DNA of 22,500 nt from Botryococcus braunii (GCA_002005505.1 KV908376.1:472330-494829), one strand, 5' to 3'. Numbered from the stretch's first letter, positions 1 to 10,855 are shown. Notes: generated by a model not told the origin, from the sequence alone. Numbers and translations: made by a program.

Positions 1-188
1 GTCTAAGGTACTGAAATGACCACTTCTTTCTGTTAAAACCCATTTTTACACGACCATCGACGCTCAACTGAGCTATAAGGACGCACCTTATATGATATCT
101 GGCATAGGATTTTGGGATCAGAAGGTTTTGGAATTACTTTTTGATGGGTAGTTCTGTATGACTCTGATATCTATGCAGGACTGCCCAA

Positions 189-644
189 ATGGAATGGCTT
201 GAGCAACAAGGCGGACCTTGCGCTTCGCGGACCGGCATCATATGCGTTGGCACATTTCGTGCTAACGTAAGCGCCCTTGTCGAGAGGTTTCACACCCATG
301 TTGCCCTATTCCAGAAGGATGATCCTCCTAAAGGCACGACTTTTCATGCCTTCATAGGCTCTCAACTCGAACTCTTTGACAGTTGTGCTGATCACCTCTC
401 AGGCATATGCGCGTTTCCTAAAGTATTTGTATTGCATATTCTAAGCATTTATAAGTTGTTTTTGTTTTCCTCCAGCAGAAAAGAAAATGCTTTCCTCGGG
501 GCAGGTCACGAGCACGATCGGCACATTGCAGAACCTCGAGATATCCCCGGTGACACTGCCGATGTAGCGCCAGGTATGGAAATGTTTGGATATTTTTTAG
601 TCGATGATATGAGAGGGTTCAGTTGTGGATATGCAGATCTTTAA
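189..644 (+). other. Unrecognised 151-codon open frame with an intron-like segment
   Basis: An ATG-started frame runs 189-644 without recognisable family motifs. A GTATTT donor-like site at about 421 and a pyrimidine-rich TTTTCCTCCAG acceptor-like site at about 475 could delimit a short intron, but splicing does not improve similarity to anything I recognise. It overlaps the minus-strand USP-like segment, so at most one of the two is likely real. Confidence 0.2.
441..557 (-). CDS. Possible last exon of a universal stress protein-like gene
   Basis: Read on the minus strand, this segment gives SVTGDISRFCNVPIVLVT, then CPEESIFF and a short tail ending in TAG at 443-441. The pattern GS-V-x-x-x-I-x-x-x-x-x-x-P-I-V-L-V resembles the C-terminal nucleotide-loop and final strand of UspA-fold proteins (typically GSV..YV....CPVLVV). 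A CAG just upstream could be the acceptor, supplying the preceding glycine from an earlier exon. I could not find that exon nearby. The opposite strand is also open over 189-644, so strand is not certain. Treat as a weak, testable call. Confidence 0.3.
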   Translation of the reverse strand, partial: SVTGDISRFCNVPIVLVTCPEESIFFSAGGKQKQLINA

Positions 645-734
645 CTATCTCCTTTTCTAGGAAATCTAAAGCCCCACATTTGCATCGAGACACATTCAAT
701 GTCGTATGTGTCTCTTTAGCTTAAAAAGGTAAGA

Positions 735-780
735 CGCATCAACGACTTCAGCACTCATGAGTGTTGAAGTCGTTGATGCG
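735..780. repeat. 46-nt near-perfect palindrome
   Basis: The arms starting CGCATCAACGACTTCA are reverse complements around a central TCATGA, with one G/T pair that would wobble in RNA. There is no spacer. It could form a cruciform or an RNA hairpin. No downstream T-run suggests a terminator, and no gene is assigned next to it. Confidence 0.9.
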
Positions 781-1002
781 GCATACCAATTTAAAGCTTA
801 TGCTCTTTGGAAAACACGTTGGTCATCTAGAATTGCTGTTTAAGATTGCTGTTTGTCCAGGCTATTTTCGAGGAAAGGATGACAGTGCTCCGTACATTGA
901 GACCCCTCCAATTCCAGGACCGGAGAAAACTCGCAGGTGGGCCCCACTCATTTTCGCTGCAAGATGAAGGGACTGTGGCCTGTGAAGCACCTTGTCCATT
1001 GT

Positions 1003-1219
<217 letters not shown>

Positions 1220-1649
1220 ATGTATATCGAAACACTAAATTTGTGAGCTTATTATGATGAAGCTGTCATTACGAAATCTCCATTTTGAGGATCAATAATA
1301 GTCGTGTCGTACAGAAAATCAATCTTGTTCGAAATGAATTCTAATTCGAGCTTTTGAAAGCTCGCAAAATATGAGAACATTTCTTTGGCCAAACAATTAC
1401 ATGGGGCCTCGGGTCAAGTTGTCCAAAACCTTAAAACAGATGTACACGTTCATGCATGTCTACACATGGTTCATCCCATATACATGGATTTAAATATATG
1501 CTTATACATATGGTTCATCCATGTGGTTATACTTTATTAACGGTGTAATATTAGACCGTTAAATAAGTATAGCCATATGGATTAACCATACGTATGAACC
1601 ATATCTATAACCATTCATCAATGTCAGGTATAGCTAATGCTTTCCATTC
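1220..1649. other. Gene-free stretch with an AT-rich stem-loop
   Basis: I see no coding signal. The section is A/T rich and repeats the word ATGGTTCAT several times. Its main structure is the stem-loop at 1510-1589, listed separately. Confidence 0.6.
1510..1589. repeat. Imperfect inverted repeat with arms of about 35 nt
   Basis: ATGGTTCATCCAT at 1510-1522 pairs with ATGGATTAACCAT at 1577-1589, and GGTTATACTTTATTAACGGT pairs with the segment starting ACCGTTAAATAAGTATAGCC, leaving a loop of about 10 nt. Two to three mismatches are present. A MITE-like relic is possible. Confidence 0.8.
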
Positions 1650-1940
1650 ATGGATACATGGCTCATCGATTACGTGTTAAACATGCATGATCACTTTGGT
1701 GCAGTGGCACGGAACAGACAGGAAGGGAAGACTCCCGGCGAGACAAGGATGAGCCCACCGCTTCGAAAAAGTATTCCGGGCCCTCGGCGGCAGAGCTGCG
1801 GCAGAAACCCGATCTTCCCGACTTCAGGGGACCTGGCGCTGAGGATCCTCGTGTCGATGCTGCGCGGCATGCCACGTGTCCCCTTCCCCCACCACAAATC
1901 TGATCCACTTATCCGCCCCCCCCTCTCTCTCTCTGTCCCC

Positions 1941-2138
<198 letters not shown>

Positions 2139-3284
2139 GGGCATCCCTTCCAGGTTCTGAGACTCAAGCTCGCTGTCTTAACGGGCATGAAGTCATCTGT
2201 AGAGCCATGTGCAACGTATGCATCACTAGCGTGTGCCAAGGACATGAATGCAGATTTCAGAAATGGTTCCAAGTCGCGCCTTGTTTGCCCTAATGCTGAT
2301 AACATCGTGCACCCTGTTTTAACCACGTCGCTTGGCTTAGGCATGTGCCGAAAAGGTTTCCTGGTTCTCATCAAGGTGAACGATTTAGAGGTGGCTTATG
2401 CATATGTACTGGTGCTCGCTTTGATCCTAGAAGGACTCTGATGAGGATCGATGTCGATGTCGGCGTTCCCACCCGTTTTCTTCAAATTCGTCAGCTTTCT
2501 CTTATCTGGCTATGTGGCCCCAAAGGCCCTCAATCCCCACGGGAAGGGGATGAGAGCGGTAAAATCTCTCAGGGCCGTCCCTTTCGAAGGACCCAAGGAA
2601 GGACCCAGCTTCCTAGTCGAGGGGATCCCCTCTCGGAGGAGGGGAGTTGTTGGGTAGCCTCTGTAATTGTTGGGTAGCCTCTGTAATTGTTCGGCAGCCT
2701 CTGTAATTGTTGGGTAGCCTCTGTAATTTTTCTTCCCACCCTCGGTTTGTGTCTGTGTCGACAAGTATATATGTGGGGAGGGCAAGTATGTGCGGTTTGT
2801 GGGAAAGGCAAAGTTAGGGATCCCGGCCGGGTTTGGGAAAACCGTGGTTATGCACACCACGTGGTCTTCCCCAAGGTTCCGGTATTCCACTAGTAAGTGC
2901 AGTGGGGTTAGGAACACAAAAAAGGGTTTTTGTTGCCTTGTCCTCCCCGACTCCCCCTCTCCCAGTACCTCTCCGCACAAAGCTTGATTAGGTTGTTTTG
3001 TCCATTAATGTTCCACTAGCCCCAAACAAAACTATGCGCTTCGTTTTTTATCCTCATTTTTGACCGATGCATCATTGATCAACTTCATACATCGTTTTGA
3101 CGTGAAGTTCACACCGCAGGCGGGAAAGGGGCAACCAGATCGGACCAGAGTATGCGGCGTACGCTGTAGGAAACCACCCAGAGGAACATCCAGCGGGGCA
3201 CTCGGGGTTGAAGGACAATGATGAAACCCGAGCTGCTGGCACGCCACTTCCAATGTCTGCTACAAAAGCTCAGCAAGCCGACCT
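2139..3284. other. No recognisable gene; short tandem repeat inside
   Basis: Open frames here are short and overlap on both strands without family motifs. The section contains the 20-nt tandem repeat at 2647-2726 and a 14-bp palindrome at 2619-2632 centred on GGATCC. Confidence 0.5.
2647..2726. repeat. 20-nt tandem repeat, four units
   Basis: Four consecutive 20-nt units close to TTGTTGGGTAGCCTCTGTAA tile exactly; the third unit has two substitutions. Confidence 0.95.
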
Positions 3285-3683
3285 CGGTGTGTCTGTTCCT
3301 CTTGAACACTTACGCTAGCGAGGGTGCTCTGGAGCTCTCCCTTACCAGTTGGGGACGTTTTGCTTACCTTCGGTACAAATTCCTCCCTCCCTCGGTTGCT
3401 ACGCACTCGCTCATTCTCCACTGTCCGGGGTCGACGAAGGGGTGCCTCCGCACGGGTGCGAAAGAGGGCAGATATCTCTAATCGATTGAATACGTGGGTG
3501 GCCATGCATTCCACCATTTTCCTGAACATGGGCGCATGCATGCGTAAGCTTCAAGGAAAATTCTCATGCGTAATTCGAAATAATTATCAGTCTACAAGAC
3601 TTGCACGCATTAGTTTCAAATCGCATCAATTTGCTTGGGGAATGGCAAGATATATTACTAGGCCTGGGACCTTGTTTTTCTCA
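3285..3683 (+). repeat. Dispersed repeat, copy 1
   Basis: This segment matches 12889-13248 in the same orientation, sharing GTTGCTACGCACTCG, CGAAGGGGTGCCT, ATGGGCGCATGCATGCG and CAAGACTTGCACGCATTAG in the same order with small indels. No coding function is recognised. It is probably a non-autonomous element or an old segmental duplicate. Confidence 0.85.
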
Positions 3684-3796
3684 CGGCGCGTGGGTTTGTA
3701 CTCGAGTCCACCTAAAGCCACAGCTTCAAAACATATGAAGATCTACTCTTACGTTTTTTTATAACTCTTAGCTTGCTTGGACGTTTTACCACACAA

Positions 3797-3854
3797 CCCC
3801 CCCCCCCCCCCCGGGAGCCCCCTTGCAAGGGTAACTCTCAATTGAGAGTTACCC
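3797..3854. repeat. C16 tract and perfect 26-bp palindrome
   Basis: A run of about 16 C at 3797-3812 is followed by a perfect palindrome at 3829-3854, arms GGGTAACTCTCAA and its complement, centred on AATT. No adjacent gene explains it. Confidence 0.9.
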
Positions 3855-4618
<764 letters not shown>

Positions 4619-4645
4619 TCGCACGCACGCAGGCATGCGCGCACA

Positions 4646-5268
4646 CACGTACTTACGTGTAGGTTGTTTACCAACCACACCGAGCTCGGGCGCCGAGGGC
4701 CCCTTGGCGTACTAGCTACAGTGGAAAGTGTGCATGATCGGGCACACGCGGAAAAAATGTTTTGTGAGCACCACAAATATCCTTACATATATGTACCTCC
4801 TCCTTCCGAGGCAGGATCCTTTGAGATGCACCGAGGTCTGGTTTAGCCGGTATCTCTATATCTTATTACTTTTTTTCCATTGAAGCTTTCATCCGGGGCC
4901 GTGCCCCGAAGGAAATTCTCACTTGACATAACCCCTTCACTGCTGAGCTTACCTGAACCCCTCCACAACAAGCAAACTTTTGGACACCCACGAATTCATG
5001 GGTGTCGGAAGTTCCCACTTCGATTGTGTTTGGTGGTCGAGGGTTACAGCTAATTTAAAGCTAATATATCGTTGAGATCAGTAAGCAAGAGTTTCAACTG
5101 CACATCCGGAGTGAGTGCCAAGGCCTTCCCTAGGTCCTAGGTCCCACATGTCCACTGCTTTACGTCAACCTTCCCAAGCCTGGAAACTTCTCAAGGATTT
5201 GGGCCTTACGCCATTCATATTAGGTGGTTTAGAATAACGCCTGATGTTATTGAGGCAATTTGAAAGCA
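4646..5268. other. No recognisable gene; two small hairpins
   Basis: CGGGGC/GCCCCG at 4894-4908 and GACACCCA/TGGGTGTC at 4983-5006 (8-nt loop) are the only structures I can support. The section lies just upstream of the LTR-like segment. Confidence 0.5.
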
Positions 5269-5866
5269 TGTCATAACCTTAGTTGTGACATATACTGTAT
5301 TGGTAATTCACGTGACAGCCTTGGCACGGGCGATCACGTGAAGCAGCATTCTCGCGGCTATGGATGGCTCGCTTGTCTGCCGCTTTTCCCGGATTGATGC
5401 CCTGGGATACCCTACTATATATTAAGTTTCCTGAATTCCGTGGATATCTGCCGTGACCTTGTGCTTTGAAGCAGTTTTATACTGTGTACAACAGCCGTAT
5501 GAACAGTCTTTGGTTAACGTGTGCTTTGCTTGGAGTTGAGTAGTGTGTAAGGAGGCTTCGGTTTACTCCACATCGACAGACGGTGGCACACACCAACTCA
5601 AAACGAGGGGTATTACTGGAGTGAGAGGCATATGAGCCTCACATCAGCTGTCTAAGACCTGTGACGACATAGATCCGACGTAGGGGACACCCACTTGGGG
5701 AGTATCACACGTTTAGGTAGGTATAGCAACACAAACAGGAGATACTACGCTCCATATTCATATATATCCTTATTGGTAGGCTTAAATCTATGTTCCTACT
5801 CCTTGTGCTTGAGATCGCCCGAGTTTCGTACACCATCACGGTTCGGCAAGTAAGCGCGCCACAGAA
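5269..5866 (+). mobile_element. Candidate LTR and leader of a Ty3/gypsy-type element
   Basis: It starts with TGTCATAACC. Its first 140 bp recur in direct orientation at 11701-11841 with a few substitutions, while its second part (about 5558-5866) recurs inverted at 10567-10855. The pol fragment follows immediately. These relations fit a long terminal repeat, with a possible TG...CA span of 5269-5848. The 3' limit is not certain, and I could not identify a convincing primer-binding site because the leader is fused directly to protease sequence. Confidence 0.6.
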
Positions 5867-7021
5867 TTGGGGACTCTTTCAACCAAAGTAACCGCCTTGG
5901 TGGCAGATCTGCCAGTGGAGATCCTGTATTTAGGAGACAACTGGCTAGTTGAAAACAAATGCGTATTGGACCTGGGCCTGGGAACTGTATCCATCATGGC
6001 TGGCAAAACCAAACATGTATTTGATTTGGGCACCAGGGATTTGCCTAGGGTGTTGGGTAAACCTTTATCCCAGGCTGCCATAACTGAATCTTATAACCTG
6101 GCAGACGTCAATCACGCTTATCTCTGTGCTGTCACTTTTGATAAAGAAGATGACAACGGCAGTGACCCTACCAATCTGCCTCCTGAAATTCAAAGTCTGT
6201 TGGAGGAATACCAGGATATTTTTTCTGAAGAACTGCCTGATGGTTTACCTCCTGATTGTGGCATTGCCCACGTGATTGACCTGGATCCACTCAGGACTCC
6301 GGAGCCTGATTTTAAACTGAAGCCTGGATATTTGCTGAGATACTCACAGGCTGACAAGAGGGCTATGCATGATGAAATTAATAGGTTGCTTAAGAAGAAT
6401 TTCATCCAAATTTCATCCAGCCCGTTTTGTGCTCCATGCTACTTTGCTGATAAGAATGATGGTAGCCTTAGGATGGTTGTGGATTACAGACAACTGAACA
6501 AGGGCACCAAGAAACAACATACCCTTCTGCCTATGATTGATGATACCCTTGACATGTTGGGTCAGGCCAAGCATTTCTCATCCCTGGATTTACATTCGGG
6601 TTATCATCAGATTAAAATCAATCCTAGTGACGTGGTGAAGACGGGTTTTCGCACCCCATTTGGGCAGTATAACTTTAAGGTTCTGGCATTCGGGCTTGCT
6701 AATGCCCCCGCCACCTTCCAGGCGGTTATGAACCGCATTTTCCAGAAGCAAATTGGAAAAATTGTTTTGGTTTATTTGGACGACATTTTGATTTACTCCA
6801 AGTCCTATGAGGAGCACATTGAGCATTTGCAGATCGTTATGCAAATTCTGAGGGAGCATAAACTATATCCTAAACTCAAAAAGTGCTCTTTTGTCAAGCG
6901 TTGGACTCTGTTTTTAGGTCATCTCATTGGGGCGGATGGTATCCGTGTAGATGACCAGAAAGTGCGTTCAGTCTTGGATTGGCTGTAACCTAATGATGTA
7001 ACACAAGTCCGATCATTCTTG
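5867..7021 (+). pseudogene. Ty3/gypsy pol fragment A: protease C-terminal half and reverse transcriptase
   Basis: The frame opens without an ATG in mid-protease (LPVEILYLGDNWL, the ILG-x-DWL region of retropepsins). It continues through VIDLDPLRTPEP and the RT fingers and palm: LRMVVDYRQLN, SLDLHSGYHQIKI (motif A), FGLANAPATFQAVMN (motif B), the catalytic YLDDILIYS, and FLGHLIGADG. It ends in a TAA at 6986-6988, where the sister copy has CAA. After the stop the same frame continues into the connection domain (RSFLG) to the junction near 7021. The gag part and the protease active-site region are absent. Non-functional copy; Ty3-type assignment rests on the RT motifs and the PR-RT-RH-IN order of the combined copies. 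Confidence 0.9.
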
Positions 7022-8368
7022 GAAGAGCTACAATCCAATCCATGGAGATAGTATCCCATGGTTGTTGTGGAGGGGGGATGGGTTGCAGTAAGCCTGCTTG
7101 GGCCAGGTTTGATGCCTTGTTTTTCTGGCAAAAATCACATTCATGGCAAAATTTGCGGACTTGGGTATGGAGACCCGGCCAATCGAAATAACGCTCTATG
7201 AGGTCCTGAGTTTTGGACCAGCTACCATGTCCCCTATACGGAGGGCAGTCGTAGGCTTGGATGATATCTTTTTGTACTTCTAGATCATGTGTACTGCAAT
7301 GACCAAGTGTCCCGTATGTGACTTATACCATAATCCATTCCGAAATTCCATCTTAGCCGTAGCTTCAGCTTGTGAAAACAAGGGGTCTACCGTGTAGGCG
7401 GCCTTCAACCTTGATATGATGGAATGTTCTTCCTCAGGTATAAATCGTTCTAGTGAGAGTGTTGTTTCCGAACGCTCCGTAACGAGCGTACGTTGCTTCT
7501 TACGCACGTGTTCAGTGCTGTCAACCCCTTCTGTTGCGTCCCCTACTTCGGAGGTTGCAGAGGCCCTGGGTAGAGTAGAACTCCCCCGTTGGACGGTACG
7601 GGGATGCACACTAGTGGATTGACCCCTGGGTAAGGAGGAGCCTCCCCGTTGGGTGCCATTCCCCGTAGATGTTTCACCCCGCTGCGCCCCCCTAGTAAGG
7701 ACCGCACCACAATGATGAGTGAACGCCAGTGCGGCCAAAAGGTGATTAGGGCACCTACTTAAAGGATCAGCAACGTTGGTTCGGCCCGGTTCATATTTCC
7801 ATTCGTAATGGAAGCAAGATAAGAACTCGTGCCAACGGGCTTGGCGTCGTGAGAGCACACTCTTTGTCTCAGAGAAGGTGTTGGGATTGTGGTCAGTGAT
7901 GATAGTGATTCCCACTGCTCCTTCCAAGTAAGGACGCCATACTTCAAAGTTGAAAATCATTACTCTCAATTCTTGTTCAGTCACGCTATAGTTCTTTTCG
8001 GCGTCCGTGAGTCTCTTACTATTGTAAGCAATGACACCATGGTCTTGCAAGAGAACTCCACCCATTCCGAAGCCGGATGTGTCACTGATGACAGTGAAAG
8101 GCTTGGAAAAATCAGGTGCTTTAAGTACAGGTGCGGACGTGAGAGCATGTTTGAGACCATGAAAAAAAGATTCACATTCGGTGGTCCAAACGAAGGGAGA
8201 TTTAGGCTAAGTAAAGCTTATGCAAGGGGGCAGCCAGTGTGGCATAGCCTTGTATGGATCTCCGGAAGTAATTGGTGAGACCCAAGAATGATCGGACTTT
8301 GTTACATCATTAGGTTGCAGCCAATCCAAGACTGAACGCACTTTCTGGTCATCTACACGGATATCATC
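7022..8368 (-). pseudogene. Ty3/gypsy pol fragment B (inverted): connection, RNase H, integrase start
   Basis: Read from 8368 down, it starts with the RT/connection segment shared with fragment A (VLDWLQPNDVT), then shows RNase H at about 8065-7760: YNSKRLTDAEKNYSVTEQEL with its catalytic glutamate, IITDHNP with an aspartate, and NVADPLSRCP. A linker of over 100 residues with QRG repeats follows. The integrase N-terminal zinc region comes next (GHG, WPGLHTQVRKFCHECDFCQKNK) and the start of the catalytic core (DTISMDWIVALP), where it breaks at 7022. A frameshift lies near 7290 and others near 8200-8300. The first zinc-binding histidine appears to be tyrosine. Confidence 0.88.
7280..8065 (-). 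pseudogene. RNase H and linker open frame within pol fragment B
   Basis: This is the longest intact frame of fragment B, about 261 codons, from GGVLLQDHGVIAYNSKRL to an out-of-frame stop just past GHLVIAVH. RNase H active-site acidic positions are recognisable; the serine/threonine/glycine-rich linker contains repeated LPR and QRG words. The integrase frame resumes in another phase at 7295. Confidence 0.85.
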
Positions 8369-8885
8369 ATACATACATAGCCCTTTTGTTTTTCATCATA
8401 CATAGGCCTCTTGTCAGCCTGTGAGTATCTCAGCAAATACCCAGGCTTCAGTTTTAAATCAGGCTCCAGGTCAATCACGTGGGCAATGCCACGGTCAGGA
8501 GGTAAACCGTCAGGCAGGTCTTCAGGAAAAATATCCTGGTATTCCTCCAACAGACTTTGATTTTCAGGAGGCAGATTGGTAGGGTCACTGCCGTTGTCAT
8601 CTTCTTTATCGAAGTGACAGCACAGAGATATGCGTGATTGACGTGCCTAAGTTATAAGATTCAGTTATGGCAGCCAGGGATAAAAGTTTACCCAACACCC
8701 TAGGCAAATCCCTTGTGCCCAAATCAAACACATGTTTGGTTTTGCCAGCCATTACAGTTCCCAGGCCCAGGTCCAATACGCATTTGTTTTCAACTAGCCA
8801 GTCGTCTCCTAAATACAGGATCTCCACTGGCAGATCTGCCACTAAGGCGGTTACTTTGGTTGAAAGAGTCCCCAATTGTAAGGGA
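8353..8885 (-). pseudogene. Ty3/gypsy protease/early-RT fragment C, RT core deleted
   Basis: Read downwards, it repeats fragment A: LGTLSTKVTALVADLPVEIL, LGDDWLVENKCVLDLG, EEYQDIFPEDLPDGLPPD, LKPGYLLRYSQADKR. After that it jumps over about 550 bp of RT core (including motifs A, B and YLDD) to the sequence of fragment A at about 6938. Short repeated filler (GGGCTATGTATGATGA-like) lies at the join near 8370-8400. It is a few percent diverged from fragment A. The copy cannot encode an active RT. Confidence 0.9.
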
Positions 8886-8959
8886 AACGTAACCTTTGCC
8901 CTTGATGTTCAACGCAGATCCGTGTGGGCCGCGGGCTGACACGTTGCAATACTTGATTT

Positions 8960-9605
8960 TGTGTCCAATCTAACCACGTCCCGACACAGTCTTAAGCTCT
9001 AACGAGGCGTTGGTCGAGGCTGTCAATAAAAACCTACCGATTAAGTGTGTGTTGTGTGATTTTCATCTTCATTCTTACCTTGTGAGACTCTCTTGGGAGT
9101 TTCCGAGGTCTGCCGCCAGTGCTTGATAAGCTCTTAGATTGAGATAGTGTTCTTGCCTACGGTATTGCTGGTAGAAGGCCTGCGATTTCCGAGGCTGCTT
9201 TTTACTAGATTTGAGTTCAGCCCGTCCTCTAGTGTAAGCATCGTGCGGTGAAAGACCCAGCACGCTTTTACATTATATTGTCAGTGGCATGTAAGACCTG
9301 GAGGTGCAAGGTTGATAAGTGTGGGCAAGTCGGATGATGATGTGAATGTTTTATATGGCATAGTGCCTCTTATCCGAGTACCCGGGCATAGCCGCCCGCG
9401 CACTGATCTCTCTCCGTTACAGGCATTGACCACTGACGCTTTGGGATTGGGCTCTTAAATTTGTGCTGAACCCAGGAGGACATGTGCTGGATTGCCGGCA
9501 GTTAAAACGTAAGGGAGAGCGGTCGTATACCGGTAAGGTTAGGCACCAGTTGATCGTTGAAGTGCAGACCTAAACATTGCGCAGTAAGACGGAACATTTT
9601 AAAAT
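8960..9605 (-). pseudogene. gag/protease region, left arm of a large palindrome
   Basis: Read downwards, it encodes a short gag-like segment (TRGRAELKSSKKQPRKSQAF, YQQYRRQEHYLNLRAYQAL) and then the broken protease start, running into fragment C. The whole arm is the inverted counterpart of 9676-10566. Frames are interrupted. Gag identity is inferred from position upstream of protease, not from a zinc knuckle. Confidence 0.75.
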
Positions 9606-9675
9606 TTTAAGAGGTCAAGTTGAGAGAACACAAAAATTTATACACACGAGAATCCAAACGAGTAAAGCACATTTT

Positions 9676-10566
9676 TAACAAATGTTAAAATGTTCCGTCT
9701 TGCAGCACAATGCCTGCACTTCAACAATCACTGGTGCCTATCTTTACCGCTATTGTTATGGCAATCAGCGGAAGAGTTTTTTACTGAGGCAATCAAATCC
9801 GTTCATGAAGAAGAAGATAGCGACTGATTACAATGCGTGAAGTTTTCGTCTTAAATGCGACGCAGAGCGGCCAATTATAGAATGTACGCGTTCATCTAAG
9901 TATATATGAAAACCAGAGAGAACTGTACGGGATCTCCCTATGCACGCATATGAAGTACAACGGTAATGGTTGTCTTTACAGCTATACAGCCGCTCTTCTT
10001 ACGTTCCAACCGCCCGCAATCCAGCACCTGTCCTCCTGGTTTCAGCACAAATTTAAGAGCCTATAAAGCTCAATCACAAAGCTTCAGTGGTCAACTCCTG
10101 TAACGGAGATCTCTAGAGAGATCAGTGCGCGGGCGGCTATGCCCGGGTACTCGGAATAAGAGGCACTATGCCATATAAAACATTCACATCATCATCCGAC
10201 TTGCCCACACTTATCAACCTTGCACCTCCAGGTCTTATATGCCACTGACAATATAAAAAAAAAAAAAACGTGCCGGGTCTTTCACCGCACGATGCTTACT
10301 TACACTAGAGGACGGGCTGAACTCAAAACTAACGCAAAGCAGCCTCGGAAATCACAGGCCTTCTACCAGCAATACCGTAGGCAAGAACACTATCTCAATC
10401 TAAGCGCTTATCAAGCACTGGCGGCAGACCTCGGAAACTCCGAAGAGAGTCTCTCACAAGGTAAGAATGAAGATGAAAATCACACAACACACACTTAAAT
10501 CGGTAGGATTTTAAAGACAGCCTCGACCAACGCCTCATTAGAGCTTATGACTGTGTCGGGACGTGG
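9676..10566 (+). pseudogene. gag/protease region, right arm of the palindrome
   Basis: It encodes the same gag-like segment in the plus direction (TRGRAELKTNAKQPRKSQAF, LNLSAYQALAADLGNSEES), with differences from the left arm including an A14 run at about 10256-10269. It has about 200 bp (roughly 9756-9965) that the left arm lacks. It ends at 10566, where it is joined to the inverted LTR-like segment. Confidence 0.75.
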
Positions 10567-10855
10567 CGCGCTTACTTACCGAACCGTGATGGCGTACGAA
10601 ACTCGGGCGATCTCAAGCACAAGGAGTAGGAATAGAGATTCAAGCCTACCAATAGGGGAATATATGAATATGGAGAGGAGTATATCTTGTTTGTGTGCTT
10701 ACACCTATCTTAAAGTGTGTTACTCCCTGCGTGGGCTTCCCCTACATCGAATCTACGTTATCACAGATGTTAGACAGCTGATGTGAGGCTCGTGTTGCTC
10801 TCACTCCTGTGATACCTGTCGTCTGGAGTTGCTTTGTGCCACTGTCTGAGTAGGG
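10567..10855 (-). mobile_element. Inverted LTR/leader segment
   Basis: This is the reverse complement of about 5558-5866, sharing CCGAACCGTGATGG, ACGAAACTCGGGCGATCTCAAG and CAGCTGATGTGAGGCTC. The start of the LTR (equivalent of 5269-5557) is missing, so the copy is truncated at about 10855. Confidence 0.8.

Noticed and set aside
40..90. Minus-strand TAGCTCAGTTGAGCG, resembling a tRNA A box/D arm
   Set aside because: No matching T arm or B box lies within the next 90 nt and no acceptor stem can be formed; at best a fragment of a tRNA or SINE.
1690..1880. GC-rich minus-strand frame with a weak similarity to succinyl-CoA ligase alpha (KIGFLP...FRSGGL)
   Set aside because: The match needs gaps inside the conserved motif and fails after it; no splice sites support an exon.
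7416..8278. Plus-strand frames at 7416-7622 and 7889-8278
   Set aside because: They are antisense shadows of the RNase H and connection regions of pol fragment B.
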